A program made the translations under genes and the position numbers. Positions 18,545-26,365 of a stretch of 64,000 bases of DNA are shown piece by piece. The stretch comes from Nitrospira defluvii. GTDB lineage: Bacteria; Nitrospirota; Nitrospiria; Nitrospirales; Nitrospiraceae. A model generated the notes under the pieces. The model did no database searches, was not told the DNA's origin, and saw only the letters and a program-made list of their open reading frames with translations. The stretch covers positions 682,001 through 746,000 of the forward strand of contig NZ_CAJNBJ010000017.1 in NCBI RefSeq assembly GCF_905220995.1. Direction: 5' to 3'. The first letter of the stretch is position 1. The number at the start of each line of letters is the position of its first letter.

Positions 18545-20067
18545 GCGGGCTCTTCCGCGGGAGAGATCGCCACGACGACATGCATACCTTTCGACGTCTC
18601 CAGCCGTCGTACCTGGATGCTGGCGGGGAATTCGGTACCGTCTTTGCGCCTGCCCGTTCCATGTTCGACCCCGGGCGCCGTCATAGCAATAGTATCGCAC
18701 AGCAGATTGGAGAACACCTGCATCAGCCGTTGCCCTGGAAGTTCACCCGCCTCATAGCCGAATTGCTGTTCCGCACGCCTATTGGCCATCTCAATCTTGC
18801 CTTCCGCGTCGGCCACGAAGAGGCCATTCGTCGCCGACTCCATCACCAGGCGCAGCAAGTCCTCCCGCTCCTGAGAGGTTGCCTCCTGCTGTTTCCGCTC
18901 GGTAATGTCCTGTGCGAACACTAAGACACCCAGCACATTGCCTCGCGTGTCGAGATAGGGCACCTTGTCGGTCTGTACCCAACGCTTCTCACCCGAACCG
19001 GTCCGGTACGGCTCGACGATGCCGAGTTTCGCGCGGCCGGACACGATCACCTCTAAATCGTCTTGATGATACCGCTCGGCCTCTTCCGGATAAAATTCAT
19101 CCGTGGCATGGCCTTCAATTTCCGACACGGTCTTGTGCAAAGACTCGGCGGCCCGCCGATTTGCGCGCAGAATGCGGTTGTGCGAATCCTTGTACCAAAC
19201 CATCGCGGGGATCAAATCCAAGAGAACCTGCTGCTCGATCTGCTGCTGGAGCAACCGTGCCTCTGCTTCCTTTCGCGCAGTGATGTCGCGCACAATGCCG
19301 CAATGCACCCGTTGCCCGCCGGACATCCAGCTACTGAGCGACATCTCGATGGGAAACTCCCGTCCGTCCTTGTGCAACCCGTGCATGGTGACGACGGTCC
19401 CCTTCAGTCGCAGGTCTCCGGTCGTGCGCACCCGCGCCAATGCCCGCTCATGGTTGGCACGGTACCGTTCCGGCATGATTCTCGTGAGCGACTGCCCCAG
19501 AATCTCTGCGGCTGAATACCCGAACAGGCGTTCCGCCGCGCTATTCCATGACAGGATAAAGCCCTCTCCATCGGCCAACACGATGGCGTCGGGGGCAGTC
19601 TGAACGACCTCTCGAAATCGCTCTTCGCTGGCGGTCAAGGCCTGCCGAGCCGAGGCGGCTTCCAGGGAAAGATGGTTGACCCCGACCGCCCTCTTGATCA
19701 GCGCCTTCACCTCCTCGCCATCATAGGGTTTCGTCAGGTACCCGAACGCGCCTTCGGTGAGCGAGGCATGTTTCTTCGCCACCTCCACAAACGCGGTCAA
19801 CATAATCACCGGCAGGACCGGATCAAGTTCTTTCACGAGGGTCAACACGGAGAGGCCGTCCATGTCAGGGAGCATCAAATCCAGAAGCACCGCGGAGAAA
19901 GACTCCGTCTTGACCTTGGCGAGGGCCTCTGCCCCGGTACCGGCGACCAACACGCGATACCCGGCATGTTCGAGAAGATCTTGCAGGACGAGGGTGATGT
20001 CAGGATCGTCATCAACGATGAGGATCGTAGGAGCGGGCTGCGTGGAAACCGGCGTGGACATCAGCAT
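18541..20067 (-). CDS. Response-regulator/PAS signalling protein without output domain
   Basis: An N-terminal receiver domain (TILIVDDDPD, phospho-acceptor Asp63 in LLDLMLPDMDG, and FGYLTKPYDG with its Lys) is followed by three PAS domains separated by DITARKEAEARL- and DITERKQQEAT-type linkers. The protein ends after the third PAS, with no histidine kinase, GGDEF or DNA-binding domain. It should therefore act through protein contacts, perhaps with the membrane protein translationally coupled downstream. The start is uncertain: ATG 20067 lacks a good ribosome binding site, while a strong one (AAAAGGAGG) sits before an ATG in another frame at 20125. Confidence 0.8.
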   Translation of the reverse strand: MLMSTPVSTQPAPTILIVDDDPDITLVLQDLLEHAGYRVLVAGTGAEALAKVKTESFSAVLLDLMLPDMDGLSVLTLVKELDPVLPVIMLTAFVEVAKKHASLTEGAFGYLTKPYDGEEVKALIKRAVGVNHLSLEAASARQALTASEERFREVVQTAPDAIVLADGEGFILSWNSAAERLFGYSAAEILGQSLTRIMPERYRANHERALARVRTTGDLRLKGTVVTMHGLHKDGREFPIEMSLSSWMSGGQRVHCGIVRDITARKEAEARLLQQQIEQQVLLDLIPAMVWYKDSHNRILRANRRAAESLHKTVSEIEGHATDEFYPEEAERYHQDDLEVIVSGRAKLGIVEPYRTGSGEKRWVQTDKVPYLDTRGNVLGVLVFAQDITERKQQEATSQEREDLLRLVMESATNGLFVADAEGKIEMANRRAEQQFGYEAGELPGQRLMQVFSNLLCDTIAMTAPGVEHGTGRRKDGTEFPASIQVRRLETSKGMHVVVAISPAEEPA

Positions 20068-20125
20068 GGCGGTCAACGAACCCTGAGAGGTCTTGGTGCG
20101 ACCGTTCCACTGCTTTGTTTGGCAT
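20012..20125 (-). CDS. Possible 37-aa leader ORF overlapping the REC-PAS start
   Basis: ATG 20125 follows AAAAGGAGGACA, the best ribosome binding site in this part of the window. It opens a 37-codon frame (MPNKAVERSHQD...) that ends at 20012, 56 bases inside the REC-PAS gene and out of frame with it. Three readings are possible: a leader peptide coupling translation into the downstream gene, a true N-terminus joined by a frameshift or sequence error, or chance. I cannot choose between them from sequence alone. Confidence 0.3.
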   Translation of the reverse strand: MPNKAVERSHQDLSGFVDRHADVHAGFHAARSYDPHR

Positions 20126-20234
20126 TGTCCTCCTTTTAACGACAAGAATCCAGCGGGATATTGGGCATAGATGCGATGCGTCACAAGGACCGAGCAGGAA
20201 GGCCGCTTCAGCGACGTCTCGCGGTCGACCCCGG

Positions 20235-20417
20235 TCATGCTGTTTTCTTGCGATAGACATTCAACCCGATCTTCTCCTCTCGCCCTGGAATCGTCACATT
20301 GCCTTCGGTGGATGCGATAATAATGGTCTTCCCAGAAGCCGACGGCCCGAACTCCTTCGACAAATCCACCTTGATGGTCAACAGTGTTCCCTCGACGCTC
20401 ATCTCAACATTTTTCAT
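20235..20417 (-). CDS. Small conserved-looking protein (60 aa), unknown
   Basis: The 60-residue product (MKNVEMSVEGTLLTIKVDL...) is cytoplasmic, with alternating hydrophobic strands, a SASGKTIIIAST segment and a basic end (LNVYRKKTA). It starts at ATG 20417, with GGA-type purines upstream. It lies about 170 bases ahead of the REC-PAS gene on the same strand. The regular beta pattern and balanced composition suggest a real folded protein. I recall similar small proteins in Nitrospirota-type genomes but cannot name a function. Confidence 0.65.
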   Translation of the reverse strand: MKNVEMSVEGTLLTIKVDLSKEFGPSASGKTIIIASTEGNVTIPGREEKIGLNVYRKKTA

Positions 20418-20628
20418 CGTCCGTTCCTATTCTTTGCGCCCATACCCGACTGTTACGGCACAGCAATGCCCCCCATGTCCCCCCAGGCTAGGCCTAGCGC
20501 AAAGGCCTGTCAAGCAGGCTGGCGTCTTCACAACAGAGACGAGGTACCCCCGTGTGAGCCTATCATGCACATAGAGGCGCCCATGCTGGTGCGCCGGTCT
20601 TCTGGATCCCCCTGGGCAAACCCCTAGG

Positions 20629-20658
20629 TTGACTTTCGTTTGTACGGAAGGCTACCGT
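20629..20658 (+). promoter_or_regulatory. Weak predicted promoter upstream of the TIGR02466 gene
   Basis: TTGACT at 20629-20634 and TACCGT at 20653-20658, 18 bases apart, could be a sigma-70 promoter firing about 35 bases before the oxygenase ATG. The -35 is good and the -10 is poor. The rest of the 20418-20699 gap shows only a GGCGC/GCGCC hairpin near 20577-20595. Confidence 0.3.
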
Positions 20659-20699
20659 GCGGCGCATCGACGGTCGTAGATCAGTATGGGACATCCTCC

Positions 20700-21410
20700 A
20701 TGCCGACCGAGATCGAGATCCAGATCACGCCGCTTTTTTCCACGCCTCTGCTGGTATTCACTCCTGCTGACCACGTACGCATCAACGCCAGGCTTTCCGA
20801 GCTGATTTTACAGCGTGAAGCCTCGGTTCCGACCCATCGGGATACGGAGGTCATCGGTTGGTCTTCTCCGCACGATCTGTCGATGCTGGAGTGGGCGGGT
20901 GAGCCGTTACGCGCCTTGTTTGCGCCTGTGATCGAAGTGGCTAAGCAAGTCACGACCCTGTCCGATCGCTGCAGCCATGGAAATCGCCGACCGGACTGGA
21001 ATGTGGTTGAAGTGTGGGCCAACGTGCAACGGCACGGCGGCGCCAATGCGGCCCACTCACATCCGGGCAGTTTTTGGGCTGGGGTCTATTACGTCGATGT
21101 GGGAGAAGTGTGCCCTCAACAGGAGAAGGGCGGAGAGTTGCAGATTTACGATCCACGGGGCTGCCTGCCGCGCATGCTGGCGCCCTATCTGCAATACAGC
21201 ATGACCGAATTACATGATGCCGGCACCAGCATCTCGTATACCCCGACCGCAGGCCAATGCCTGCTGTTTCCAGGTTGGCTATTTCATGCGGTGAACACGT
21301 ATCACGGAGTGGCGCCTCGGATCAGTGTGGCCTTTAATCTCGATCCGGTGTTGACCTCCGCGAAGTTCAACGGAACTCAGAAGACTGTCGCAGGCCAACC
21401 CAGCCGCTGA
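20700..21410 (+). CDS. TIGR02466-type putative 2OG-Fe(II) oxygenase
   Basis: This 236-residue protein matches the TIGR02466 family of putative 2-oxoglutarate/Fe(II) oxygenases. It begins IQITPLFSTPLLVF. The HSHPGSFWAGVYYVDV segment and the later LLFPGWLFHAVNTYHGVAPRISVAFN carry the His residues and the 2OG-binding Arg expected on the double-stranded beta helix. The open frame extends 20 codons upstream, but the family begins close to MPTEIEI, so ATG 20700 is preferred. Cytoplasmic; substrate unknown. It stands alone between divergent and convergent neighbours. Confidence 0.8.
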   Translation: MPTEIEIQITPLFSTPLLVFTPADHVRINARLSELILQREASVPTHRDTEVIGWSSPHDLSMLEWAGEPLRALFAPVIEVAKQVTTLSDRCSHGNRRPDWNVVEVWANVQRHGGANAAHSHPGSFWAGVYYVDVGEVCPQQEKGGELQIYDPRGCLPRMLAPYLQYSMTELHDAGTSISYTPTAGQCLLFPGWLFHAVNTYHGVAPRISVAFNLDPVLTSAKFNGTQKTVAGQPSR

Positions 21411-21457
21411 CCGTTCGTTGCCGCCAGCCATTCACACCGTCTTGGAGCATCACCCGC

Positions 21458-22066
21458 TTACGGCAGCATGTTGGCTTGCACAAACAACGCCTGCTCGAGT
21501 GTACGAAAAAACTGTTGGTAGGGCTCGGGCGATTCGACGGCTTTGAGATAATACTGGGCGCTGGCCCGTACGACCAACTGTGTCGTCCCTCGCGGACGGA
21601 CGGTCACGGTCAGACGCACGAGATTGCTGCGATGATAAAACGGCCCCCAGCTCCGGAACTGCCGCGTGAGGATCAAGAGGCCATCGTCCCGGTACAAGTG
21701 GTACGACGCGTCATGGAGACGCGAGGGCTCATAGTCGTCAAACTTTTTGGCAGAGACGATACCCAACGTGTCATCGAGCACGTCCACCGCAAACCCAAGA
21801 TCCTGACAGGTAGAGACGACCGCTTGGATGGTTTTGAGACGATCGGTGGTGTCGAAGATTCGGCTTTGCGCGGCACGCACCTTTACTTGGCTGGCCTCGG
21901 ACAGCCAGATCTGATCCCTCGACTCCCACTGGTTTTCGTGACGCCACTCATAGGACGAACACCCGACCGTCGACAGGACCCACACCAGCAGGCCCACCGA
22001 CGCGGCAGAGCCTCGGAACCCGCCGGTCCGGGCCACGAACCTTTTAAGGCAGCACAGACGGCGCAC
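21458..22066 (-). CDS. Lipoprotein, third of a paralogous tandem set (202 aa)
   Basis: The signal peptide ends in lipobox TVGC. The mature domain repeats the signature of its two upstream neighbours: VRAAQSRIFDTTDRLKTIQAVV, then CQDLGFAVDVLDDTLGIVSAKK, and a C-terminal YQQFFRTLEQALFVQ. It is the last gene of a four-gene minus-strand operon headed by a BamE-like lipoprotein and starts 4 bases from the previous stop. I do not recognise a named family. The repeated paralogy implies related, perhaps interacting, periplasmic parts. Confidence 0.7.
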   Translation of the reverse strand: MRRLCCLKRFVARTGGFRGSAASVGLLVWVLSTVGCSSYEWRHENQWESRDQIWLSEASQVKVRAAQSRIFDTTDRLKTIQAVVSTCQDLGFAVDVLDDTLGIVSAKKFDDYEPSRLHDASYHLYRDDGLLILTRQFRSWGPFYHRSNLVRLTVTVRPRGTTQLVVRASAQYYLKAVESPEPYQQFFRTLEQALFVQANMLP

Positions 22067-22069
22067 CGG

Positions 22070-22507
22070 CTAATCCTTCACCAGAAACAATGACCGCTCC
22101 ACCGCCGCGAAAAAATTCTGATAGACCTTGGGATCGTCGATGGGCTTGCTGTTGTAGATCGCATTGGCCCTGATCATGGTCTTCCCGGCCTCCTGAGCAC
22201 GCACCGTCACCGTGACGCCGAGCACGTCATAGTAATTGGGTTCGGCGAAGCGCGCCGCCGTCACGAGCCCGAGCGGCTCATTGGCCCGTTCGATGATGAA
22301 GCCCAGATCTTGTAGAGCGGCAATCACCCCCCGCATCGCGATGGTCTGATCTTTCACCTCAAACGAACGCGTCTGCGCGCTCCGAATTTTCATCTGCGCA
22401 TCGGTCGGCGCAAACAGTTCCTGCCGCGGCTCCGGCGCGACACACCCGTGCAGGAGGAGGGTCCCCGCCACCACCGCCATCGCTTTGATCCCCCAAATCC
22501 AGTTCAT
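22070..22507 (-). CDS. Lipoprotein, second of a paralogous tandem set (145 aa)
   Basis: This is the shortest member of the set, with lipobox LHGC. It keeps the core signature almost unadorned: MKIRSAQTRSFEVKDQ, then AALQDLGFIIERANEPLGLVTAA, and the end VYQNFFAAVERSLFLVKD. The region between holds alternating strands (VTVTVRAQEAGKTMIRANAIY). It is transcribed with its paralogs (12 bases after the previous stop, 4 before the next start). Probably anchored to the inner face of the outer membrane. Confidence 0.7.
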   Translation of the reverse strand: MNWIWGIKAMAVVAGTLLLHGCVAPEPRQELFAPTDAQMKIRSAQTRSFEVKDQTIAMRGVIAALQDLGFIIERANEPLGLVTAARFAEPNYYDVLGVTVTVRAQEAGKTMIRANAIYNSKPIDDPKVYQNFFAAVERSLFLVKD

Positions 22508-22519
22508 GTGTCCTCACGT

Positions 22520-23137
22520 TTAGATCGCATGCGGTTCCAAGAAGACGGCTTTGGACAGCTTCGCGAAAAATTGCTGATAGATCTCCTGATCACGAATCAT
22601 CTCCATCTTTTGTTCACCCGGCGGGATGTAATTGCGGTCAGCCTGTCCGTCCCCTTTCCACACCACGCGATAGAAAATGATTCGCACTTCATGCCGGGAA
22701 CTGTCGCCGCTGACGGGTCTGGCGACGATGGTCGCCGCGACTTTCTGATGCAGGTCGATCGGGATGAGCACATGGCCGAGCGTCAGCAGCCAGACGAAGA
22801 ACCGATCACGATACTGTCCGTATTCACGAGCGCTCCGCTCCTTCGCAGCCCGCAGAAACCCGACCTCCCCTACGCTCTCTTCGATCTGAAATCCAAGATC
22901 CTGGAGGGCGGCCGCTGAGGCCGACAGTAATTCACGATCGGTGGCGGTCTCGAACACACGCGTTTGCATGGCTCGATTCGCACTGCTCTCCGGCGTCAGT
23001 TGAAAGAATTCCGCCGGCTGCGTCGGCTGGGCACAGCCAGCCAGGAACATCAGCAGCGCCAGGGCAAGCAGAAGAGCCGCCAAGACGCGCGGCTGCCCCC
23101 GGCTGATCCACTTAGAATTGCGTCGAGTTGTAGGCAA
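22520..23137 (-). CDS. Lipoprotein, first of a paralogous tandem set (205 aa)
   Basis: The 205-residue product has a long hydrophobic signal ending FLAGC. The shared signature is MQTRVFETATDRELLSASAAALQDLGF, then IEESVGEVGFLRAAK, ending IYQQFFAKLSKAVFLEP. Compared with the 145-residue paralog it has an inserted hydrophobic stretch (FFVWLLTLGHVLIPIDLH) that could be a second membrane-associated segment. The only reasonable start is TTG 23137, which lies 26 bases inside the BamE-like gene and has AGAAGG upstream, so translation is likely coupled. Confidence 0.7.
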   Translation of the reverse strand: MPTTRRNSKWISRGQPRVLAALLLALALLMFLAGCAQPTQPAEFFQLTPESSANRAMQTRVFETATDRELLSASAAALQDLGFQIEESVGEVGFLRAAKERSAREYGQYRDRFFVWLLTLGHVLIPIDLHQKVAATIVARPVSGDSSRHEVRIIFYRVVWKGDGQADRNYIPPGEQKMEMIRDQEIYQQFFAKLSKAVFLEPHAI

Positions 23138-23513
23138 AGTCGCGAACCTTCTTGTCTTCGTCGTACTTGATGATGATCGTCAGGGTCCGTTGCCGCTGCG
23201 AACTGGAACGATCGCTGGAGTTCGCGCCCAAAATGATCAATCCGGCGTAGGTCGAGCTCGCCGTGTCCACTCGGTCGGTCGACACCTTGTCATAAATCCA
23301 CACCTCACGGCGTTTGTCGTCCGTGGTGACGATGTTCGGCGACCCCAGCAATTCGGCGACCTGAGCGGCCGACATACCGACTTTCACTTCTCCTTGTACC
23401 CGTCCGACGGTCAGCCGGTCTTCCTTGATCTCCGCTTGTTTCCCGCCGCAGCCGGTCAGCCCGATCACTATGCATATTCCTACCAACGCCATGCCCCAGT
23501 GCGAATGTCTCAT
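23112..23513 (-). CDS. BamE/SmpA-like lipoprotein
   Basis: This 133-residue lipoprotein (lipobox LTGC) has a BamE/SmpA-like domain: VQGEVKVGMSAAQVAELLGSPNIV, then KRREVWIYDK, and C-terminal strands TLTIIIKYDEDKKVRDFAY. In the characterised family this fold assists outer-membrane protein assembly, but many variants serve other envelope roles. The start is Met 23513 just before the signal peptide; the longer upstream frame is not coding. It heads an operon with three mutually related lipoproteins and overlaps the first by 26 bases. Confidence 0.75.
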   Translation of the reverse strand: MRHSHWGMALVGICIVIGLTGCGGKQAEIKEDRLTVGRVQGEVKVGMSAAQVAELLGSPNIVTTDDKRREVWIYDKVSTDRVDTASSTYAGLIILGANSSDRSSSQRQRTLTIIIKYDEDKKVRDFAYNSTQF

Positions 23514-23696
23514 CGTCTGCCTCTCCCTTCCTCGCGTCGCCGGTCGACTGTTCAATTGCCGTCCCATCTTAGCCTTCCCGGACACGTCAGGCAACGAGTC
23601 GATTGCGTCACACTCAAGATCCCCGCCGTGCCAACCTCGTCTGATACTGGACAATTGTCTCCGGCCGGCTACAATGCAGCAAGTGGAGGTGAGGCA

Positions 23697-24209
23697 ATGT
23701 CTATGCAGGATTCGAAACCGAACGAAGAGATTCAAGCCGCCTACGAACACCTGATCACAGGAGCGCGAACCGGCGTGTTACTGACCCTCAGAAACGGCCA
23801 TCCGTTCGGCTCGCATGTCCCGTACTTGCTGGGTGCGGATTGGTCTTGCGCCTATCTCCACCTGAGTCGCCTGGCGCTGCACACCCACCACCTCTTGGAC
23901 GATTCCCGTGTCAGCCTGTTTATCGCCGAACCGGACGAACCTGGCAAAAACCCCCTGGCGCTTCAACGCCTCAATGTGCAGGGAACCGCACGCATCCTCC
24001 CCGTCGACCACGAATCGTATGAGTCGGTCAAACAACGGTATCTGGCCAAGTTCCCCCAGTCGAAGATGATGTTCGGGTTCGGCGACTTTGCCTTGTGGGA
24101 ACTGCGGATGCAAGACGCCCATCTGGTGCTCGGCTTCGGGCAGGCCTATCAGGCCTCTGCAGCTTCACCTAATCAATGGCACCACCAAACACCTGACAAG
24201 AAGGCCTGA
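23697..24209 (+). CDS. Pyridoxamine 5'-phosphate oxidase-like FMN-binding protein
   Basis: This 170-residue protein has the split-barrel flavin-binding fold: TGVLLTLRNGHPFGSHVPYLL, then YLHLSRLALHTHHLLDDSRVSLFI, and LNVQGTARILPV. This layout matches HugZ-type heme oxygenases and general stress FMN proteins. A single-domain version without the C-terminal heme module suggests a general flavin reductase role, so no symbol is given. ATG 23697 has a strong GGAGGTGAGG site; the longer frame reaching back to 23118 is opposite to the lipoprotein genes and not coding. Confidence 0.75.
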   Translation: MSMQDSKPNEEIQAAYEHLITGARTGVLLTLRNGHPFGSHVPYLLGADWSCAYLHLSRLALHTHHLLDDSRVSLFIAEPDEPGKNPLALQRLNVQGTARILPVDHESYESVKQRYLAKFPQSKMMFGFGDFALWELRMQDAHLVLGFGQAYQASAASPNQWHHQTPDKKA

Positions 24210-24304
24210 TAGCCCCGGTCGACTCGCTTCGGTCTGTCTTCATCACTTCCGATCTCTCACGCGTTCCGCCCCTCCAAAGCAGTAGCCCTTCGGCCGAAGG
24301 ACCG

Positions 24305-24814
24305 ATGGCGGTTCTTCCACGCTGCACGGTACTCTGCGCTGGTTGTAAGCCGTTACCGGAGACGCTCCCTCACATGTTGTTCGTCGGTGCCGTCATCATC
24401 AGCTACATGGGGTTACTCGTGGGACTCGCCGTCGCGGCCCCAGGCGCGAGCGTGACCGGCACCCTCATCGAATTCGTGCCGGGGAACTGGCGCGACGAGG
24501 CACATATCCCGGCCTACGGCATGCTGGCGTGGATGGTCATGTGGGGATTGCGCCGGCGAGGATGGCCGGTGCTCTATGCGATTCCGGTTGGTGTCTTGGG
24601 TACACTCGTGTTTGGACTCTGGACTGAAGTTGCGCAGGGAACGGTTCCCAGCCGTGAAGCCTCCCTCCCCGACCTCCTGAATGATCTGGTGGGCAGCCTC
24701 ATGGCCGCCGTACTGATGCGGTATCAGCTACCTGCGCGAGATCTCTTGAAACGATGCCTGTCCGCGAGAATGAGGCATACGGGCGTGCAGACGAAAGGAA
24801 CCGAATCGATATGA
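24305..24814 (+). CDS. VanZ-like membrane protein
   Basis: This 169-residue protein has four hydrophobic segments and the VanZ-like pattern: a first helix (MLFVGAVIISYMGLLVG), a conserved loop WRDEAHIPAYGMLAWMVMW, a third helix, then GLWTEVAQGTVPSREASLPDLLNDLVGSL with the family's conserved acidic residues. VanZ is linked to glycopeptide tolerance in Enterococcus, but most homologs have no known role. ATG 24305 has GAAGGA close by; Met 24374, just before the first helix, is an alternative start. Its stop overlaps the PilZ start as ATGA. Confidence 0.75.
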   Translation: MAVLPRCTVLCAGCKPLPETLPHMLFVGAVIISYMGLLVGLAVAAPGASVTGTLIEFVPGNWRDEAHIPAYGMLAWMVMWGLRRRGWPVLYAIPVGVLGTLVFGLWTEVAQGTVPSREASLPDLLNDLVGSLMAAVLMRYQLPARDLLKRCLSARMRHTGVQTKGTESI

Positions 24815-25152
24815 AGACAACCTATCGTGAACGTGGATCCAAACGAATCCACGTCCAATACCCCATCTACTATTCCAATGGTACGTTTCAGACCATCGGG
24901 GTCACGGAGGATTTTACCCAGGTCGGGGGACGAATTCGAGGAAGAGAGGCCGTCACGGTAGGAATGGAGTTGGTCGTGATTGTGATCCAACCGACGCCGG
25001 ATATTCCCATGCTGGTCCGCAGAGCAACAGTCCGCTGGTCGAAGGGGCATGACTTCGGTATCGCTCTCTCGGGAGTCCCGCCTCAATCCGAATCCGAACT
25101 CAGGGCCATGGCCAAAGTCATGCTCCCCGGACTGTGGTCCTGCTTGAACTGA
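24811..25152 (+). CDS. PilZ-domain protein
   Basis: This 113-residue single-domain protein begins RERGSKRIHVQYPIYY, with the basic RxxxR-type motif that binds cyclic di-GMP in PilZ domains. It continues with GVTEDFTQVGGRIRG, in place of the usual D/NxSxxG, and WSKGHDFGIAL. The Ser position is substituted (DFTQVGG), so c-di-GMP affinity is uncertain. The start ATG 24811 overlaps the VanZ stop (ATGA), with AAGGA at good spacing, indicating a two-gene operon. Confidence 0.8.
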   Translation: MKTTYRERGSKRIHVQYPIYYSNGTFQTIGVTEDFTQVGGRIRGREAVTVGMELVVIVIQPTPDIPMLVRRATVRWSKGHDFGIALSGVPPQSESELRAMAKVMLPGLWSCLN

Positions 25153-25241
25153 GCCTGCCTCTCGTGAGATCGACGGCACGGCTGTCACACGTTCGCTTCA
25201 GGCCTGTTGATCGATGCTCCCTCTCCTCTCCAAGCCAACGT

Positions 25242-25364
25242 CTACTTGCGCTGTGAGTGATCCAACGGGTGGCGCGAGCCGGCAAAAAACATTTCCATCA
25301 GTATAAAGAACATCATCAGGAGTGCACCAAGCCCGATCGCCACAGCCCAGTTTTCCCACGACAT
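25242..25364 (-). CDS. Small single-pass membrane protein (40 aa)
   Basis: ATG 25364 is preceded by GAGGAGGG at ideal spacing and opens a 40-codon frame ending at TAG 25242. The product has a Trp-flanked start (MSWENW), one hydrophobic segment (AIGLGALLMMFFILMEMFF) and a charged tail (RHPLDHSQRK), a typical small membrane protein. It lies on the same strand downstream of the 315-residue membrane protein, separated by a perfect 13-bp hairpin. It may be a regulator or subunit of that protein; the function is unknown. Confidence 0.65.
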   Translation of the reverse strand: MSWENWAVAIGLGALLMMFFILMEMFFAGSRHPLDHSQRK

Positions 25365-25380
25365 GGTCACCCTCCTCAGC

Positions 25381-25411
25381 CCCCTGGGAATCGCCCATCG
25401 ATTCCCAGGGG
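25381..25411 (-). promoter_or_regulatory. Perfect 13-bp intergenic hairpin
   Basis: CCCCTGGGAATCG (25381-25393) and CGATTCCCAGGGG (25399-25411) form a perfect 13-bp stem with a 5-base loop. In the direction of transcription (minus) it begins 6 bases after the stop of the 315-residue gene and ends just before the ribosome binding site of the 40-residue gene. No run of T follows, so it is more likely an RNA stabiliser, processing site or translation control element than a simple terminator. Confidence 0.6.
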
Positions 25412-25417
25412 AACGCC

Positions 25418-26365
25418 TTATCGTCCAGACCGGTGCAGATGCAGCAGTGTGTCCAGCTTCCAGAGTGGGATACCTTCCACCTCACCCTTGCGGCTGCTGA
25501 ACGCCAACCCGCCCACAAACAAGGCAATCAGCCCCACGCAAGCCAGAATCAGCAACCCGCGCGAGACATCCGCGCTCGCATTCCGGTGATGCGCCACCAT
25601 CGTACGCTCCTTCGACATCTCCTCCAGCCGTGCCAACCGATCCATCAACGCATCGGTGCGCACTGCCGCAACCGCCGCGCTCGCCAGCTGGGTCTGCCGC
25701 TCGGCCTTGGCTTCGGCATACCCTTCCTGCGCCTGCGTCACCTGGACCACGGCCCGACCGACGCGTTCTTGCGCCGCCGCGGTCATCCGGTCCTCATCTA
25801 GAATGGCATCTACGATCGACCGACCGAGCGTCGCCTGCCTGGTCGCGACGAATTCGTCGTGCATCCGCTGTCCCGTCGACTCGGCCGTGCGAATCAGGTT
25901 TCGATTGAACTCCTCGCCAGACTGTTCGGCAGACAGGGTCCCACTGAGAATCCCTCGCCTGGTCTGGTTCACCACGGATTTTCCCATCACATATTGCATG
26001 CGTGCAAAATGATCGGCCTCCTGCCCATAGGCACGCAGTTCCGCAACGACGAGCGGGCTCAGTATGGATGTCGCCATGGCTTGTGATTCAGCCACCGCCC
26101 GGTTCAGCTCCATGGTGGAGACGGACAGCGTAGCACTGGCCTCCCGATCGAGCAGCAGGTCCTGCACGATCGCCTGCCCTAACACCGGTTGAAGGTACTG
26201 CATCCCGGCCGCCGGGTCCGTTCCAACGACAGCACTGTGGATGCGAGGAGCGATCGGGGCCTGCCAGAAGCCATCGGCGGCCGTCACCAAGAGATACCCT
26301 CCAAACAGAGTGGCAACCAATCCAATGGCTGCCATCACATCGACGTGGTCATATTTTCGTCCCAT
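25418..26365 (-). CDS. Membrane protein with long coiled-coil region, unknown
   Basis: The 315-residue product has a transmembrane helix near the N-terminus (VMAAIGLVATLFGGYLLV) and another near the C-terminus (GLLILACVGLIALFVGGLAF), with about 220 largely helical, Ala/Gln/Glu-rich residues between (for example QAQEGYAEAKAERQTQLASAAVAAV). That middle part is probably a periplasmic coiled coil. The short tail after the second helix (EGIPLWKLDTLLHL) is cytoplasmic. Family not recognised. It is probably co-transcribed with the 40-residue membrane protein. Confidence 0.7.
   Translation of the reverse strand: MGRKYDHVDVMAAIGLVATLFGGYLLVTAADGFWQAPIAPRIHSAVVGTDPAAGMQYLQPVLGQAIVQDLLLDREASATLSVSTMELNRAVAESQAMATSILSPLVVAELRAYGQEADHFARMQYVMGKSVVNQTRRGILSGTLSAEQSGEEFNRNLIRTAESTGQRMHDEFVATRQATLGRSIVDAILDEDRMTAAAQERVGRAVVQVTQAQEGYAEAKAERQTQLASAAVAAVRTDALMDRLARLEEMSKERTMVAHHRNASADVSRGLLILACVGLIALFVGGLAFSSRKGEVEGIPLWKLDTLLHLHRSGR

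Noticed and set aside
23118-24209. 363-codon plus-strand frame that could be read as a fusion with the flavin-binding protein
   Set aside because: Its first 190 codons are antisense to the BamE-like lipoprotein gene, and a strong ribosome binding site marks ATG 23697 as the true start.
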